Assembly: GCA_964390065.1 (NCBI GenBank)
Contig: CAYMGX010000001.1
Coordinates: 1-64,000, forward strand
Length of the DNA: 64,000 nucleotides
Direction of reading: 5' to 3'
DNA from: JAAZBG01 sp964390065
GTDB taxonomy: Bacteria; Fibrobacterota; Chitinivibrionia; Chitinivibrionales; Chitinispirillaceae
The position numbers and the translations under genes were made by a program. A model generated the notes under the pieces. That model did not search any database. It saw nothing but the letters and a program-made list of their open reading frames with translations, and was not told the origin of the DNA. How positions within the stretch are numbered: the stretch's first letter is position 1; each line of letters starts with the position of its first letter. Below are positions 63,097 to 64,000 of the stretch, piece after piece.

Positions 63097-64000
63097 TTAG
63101 TGGTTATATCGATTGACTATTACATCTGCGAAAGCGGATGTCAGATTGTCAATTTCTGATTTCCTGACAATTGATTTTAACCATGCTTCCGGTATGGCAG
63201 AAATGCCATGTGAAAGCCCGGCAAGACCACCGGCAACAGTTCCGGTTGTATCTGTGTCAAGACCAAGATTTACAGCTGCAAGAAGGATTTCGTTTGTCGC
63301 ATCAAGACGCATATAACACCAGATCGCAGCCTCAAGAGTGTCAACAATGTATCCGGTGGAACCAATTGCTGATTCGTCAAGACCTGGTACTTCAAAGGTG
63401 AGTACCCGCTTAAAATGAGAAAGTTCATCTTTGTATTGAGGTTTTGAATTATAGTATTCAAGCGCTTTTGAAACAGCTTGACGAAGTGCACCATTCTTGT
63501 CGTCTGTAAAAAGAAGCTCTCGTATAAAAAGAGAATATATTCCACATCCCACACAAGATCGTGCATGAGAGTGGGTTATTGATGAAATCTCATGAATTCG
63601 TTCGAGAAATATATCTGTAGGCTCAACATGGAAATACAGTGCTGCCGGGAGAATTCTCATAAGTGAACCATTACCGTTATCATCCTCGGATCCGCAACCG
63701 CTTTCCCGGGCACTGACACCTTCTGTTACTATTCTGTCAAGAGCCATGAATGTTGTTATCCCGGAATCAAAGACGAATCCGGCCGGAGTCCAGTGTGCCT
63801 CAAAAAGCCACCTGCAAAATGTCTCTCCAAGATTTTCAATATCATAACCCTTACAGAGGCTTTCCATGGTACAAAGGATCATTGAACTATCATCAGACCA
63901 GGTCCCCTGAGGTTGATCATACCGCCCATAGCCAAGCATGTTTTTTACTGAGCAGAGCGATAACTCGCTTCGCGGAGTAAATTCGACCGGAACTCCCAGT
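63097..64000 (-). CDS. ADP-ribosylglycohydrolase family protein, truncated by window end
   Basis: The visible 300 residues run from the C-terminus to the window edge. They include the family region LGVPVEFTPRSELSL followed by MLGYGRYDQPQGTWSDDSSM (metal-binding WSDDS), GSEDDNGNGSLMRILPAALY, and the C-terminal metal site NLGLDTDTTGTVAGGLAG. The frame is open past the ATG at 63939 to 64000, so that ATG is internal and the true start lies outside. Members remove ADP-ribose from proteins or cleave related N-glycosides using Mg2+. Pairing with a PfkB-like gene suggests a role in nucleoside or ADP-ribose breakdown. Confidence 0.88.
   Translation of the reverse strand, partial: LGVPVEFTPRSELSLCSVKNMLGYGRYDQPQGTWSDDSSMILCTMESLCKGYDIENLGETFCRWLFEAHWTPAGFVFDSGITTFMALDRIVTEGVSARESGCGSEDDNGNGSLMRILPAALYFHVEPTDIFLERIHEISSITHSHARSCVGCGIYSLFIRELLFTDDKNGALRQAVSKALEYYNSKPQYKDELSHFKRVLTFEVPGLDESAIGSTGYIVDTLEAAIWCYMRLDATNEILLAAVNLGLDTDTTGTVAGGLAGLSHGISAIPEAWLKSIVRKSEIDNLTSAFADVIVNRYNH

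Overview
The window reads as one scaffold from a draft genome or metagenome-assembled genome. It carries a run of exactly 100 N at 21749-21848. It most likely comes from a flagellated, piliated, diderm bacterium of the phylum Fibrobacterota, probably a free-living Chitinispirillia/Chitinivibrionia-type lineage rather than Fibrobacter itself. The phylum call rests mainly on two paralogues of the TIGR02147 family, which is essentially a Fibrobacterota family, each followed by a lipoprotein gene. A type III glutamine synthetase, a short primary-type sigma factor, many lipoproteins and HldD (LPS heptose) fit this. The DNA is moderately AT-rich. No tRNA, rRNA, CRISPR array, prophage or intact insertion sequence was seen.

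Layout. 1-6.5 kb: PhoH-like ATPase with PIN domain, a small outer-membrane protein, a 100-aa double-HTH protein, an AraC regulator followed by aspartate kinase, and an RpoD-like sigma factor. 6.6-11.4 kb: flgM with a sigma-28 promoter, then pilB-pilT-pilC of a type IV pilus. 11.5-23.5 kb: SemiSWEET, a membrane-anchored hexapeptide acyltransferase, a GPH sugar symporter, the first TIGR02147/lipoprotein pair, an FkbH-like protein, an FKBP lipoprotein, a DUF4403 lipoprotein broken by the gap, and PdxA. 23.8-30 kb: a flagellar block on the minus strand, flgJ-flgN-flgK-flgL, flagellin, fliW-csrA. 30-40.4 kb: REP-like palindromes, a receiver plus HD-GYP pair, a HAD hydrolase, a 1073-aa TPR protein, and a PPDK/PEP-synthase-like protein with an alpha/beta hydrolase. 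40.7-48.5 kb: glnN, a secreted esterase, a ferredoxin, the second TIGR02147/lipoprotein cassette with two more small secreted proteins, and an RmlD-like reductase. 48.9-61.1 kb: LarE, CNNM/CBS protein, M23 peptidase, YjbQ, FliN, YIP1 protein, HldD, then a run of DUF342, TPR, coiled-coil, PAS histidine kinase and NtrC-type regulator genes. 61.2-64 kb: a MutY-like glycosylase without iron-sulfur cysteines, a PfkB-like protein and a truncated ADP-ribosylglycohydrolase.

How it works together. The clearest system is the flagellar control circuit. Flagellin and the flgJ-flgN-flgK-flgL operon both have -24/-12 sigma-54 promoters, and an NtrC-type activator with GAFTGA and its PAS kinase lie at 58.5-61.1 kb. 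flgM has a textbook sigma-28 promoter. The flagellin leader holds seven GGA triplets, one in the loop of an 8-bp hairpin and two over the Shine-Dalgarno sequence, next to fliW-csrA. This is the layout expected for FliW-CsrA-flagellin translational feedback. A less explained and more novel candidate is the repeated pair of a TIGR02147 DNA-binding-like protein and a lipoprotein with a shared mature N-terminus, each with a palindrome upstream. Three enzyme homologues have a changed catalytic residue that can be read directly: the PPDK-like protein (His to Asn), the PfkB-like protein (GAGD Asp to Ser) and the MutY-like protein (Asp to Glu, no cluster cysteines).
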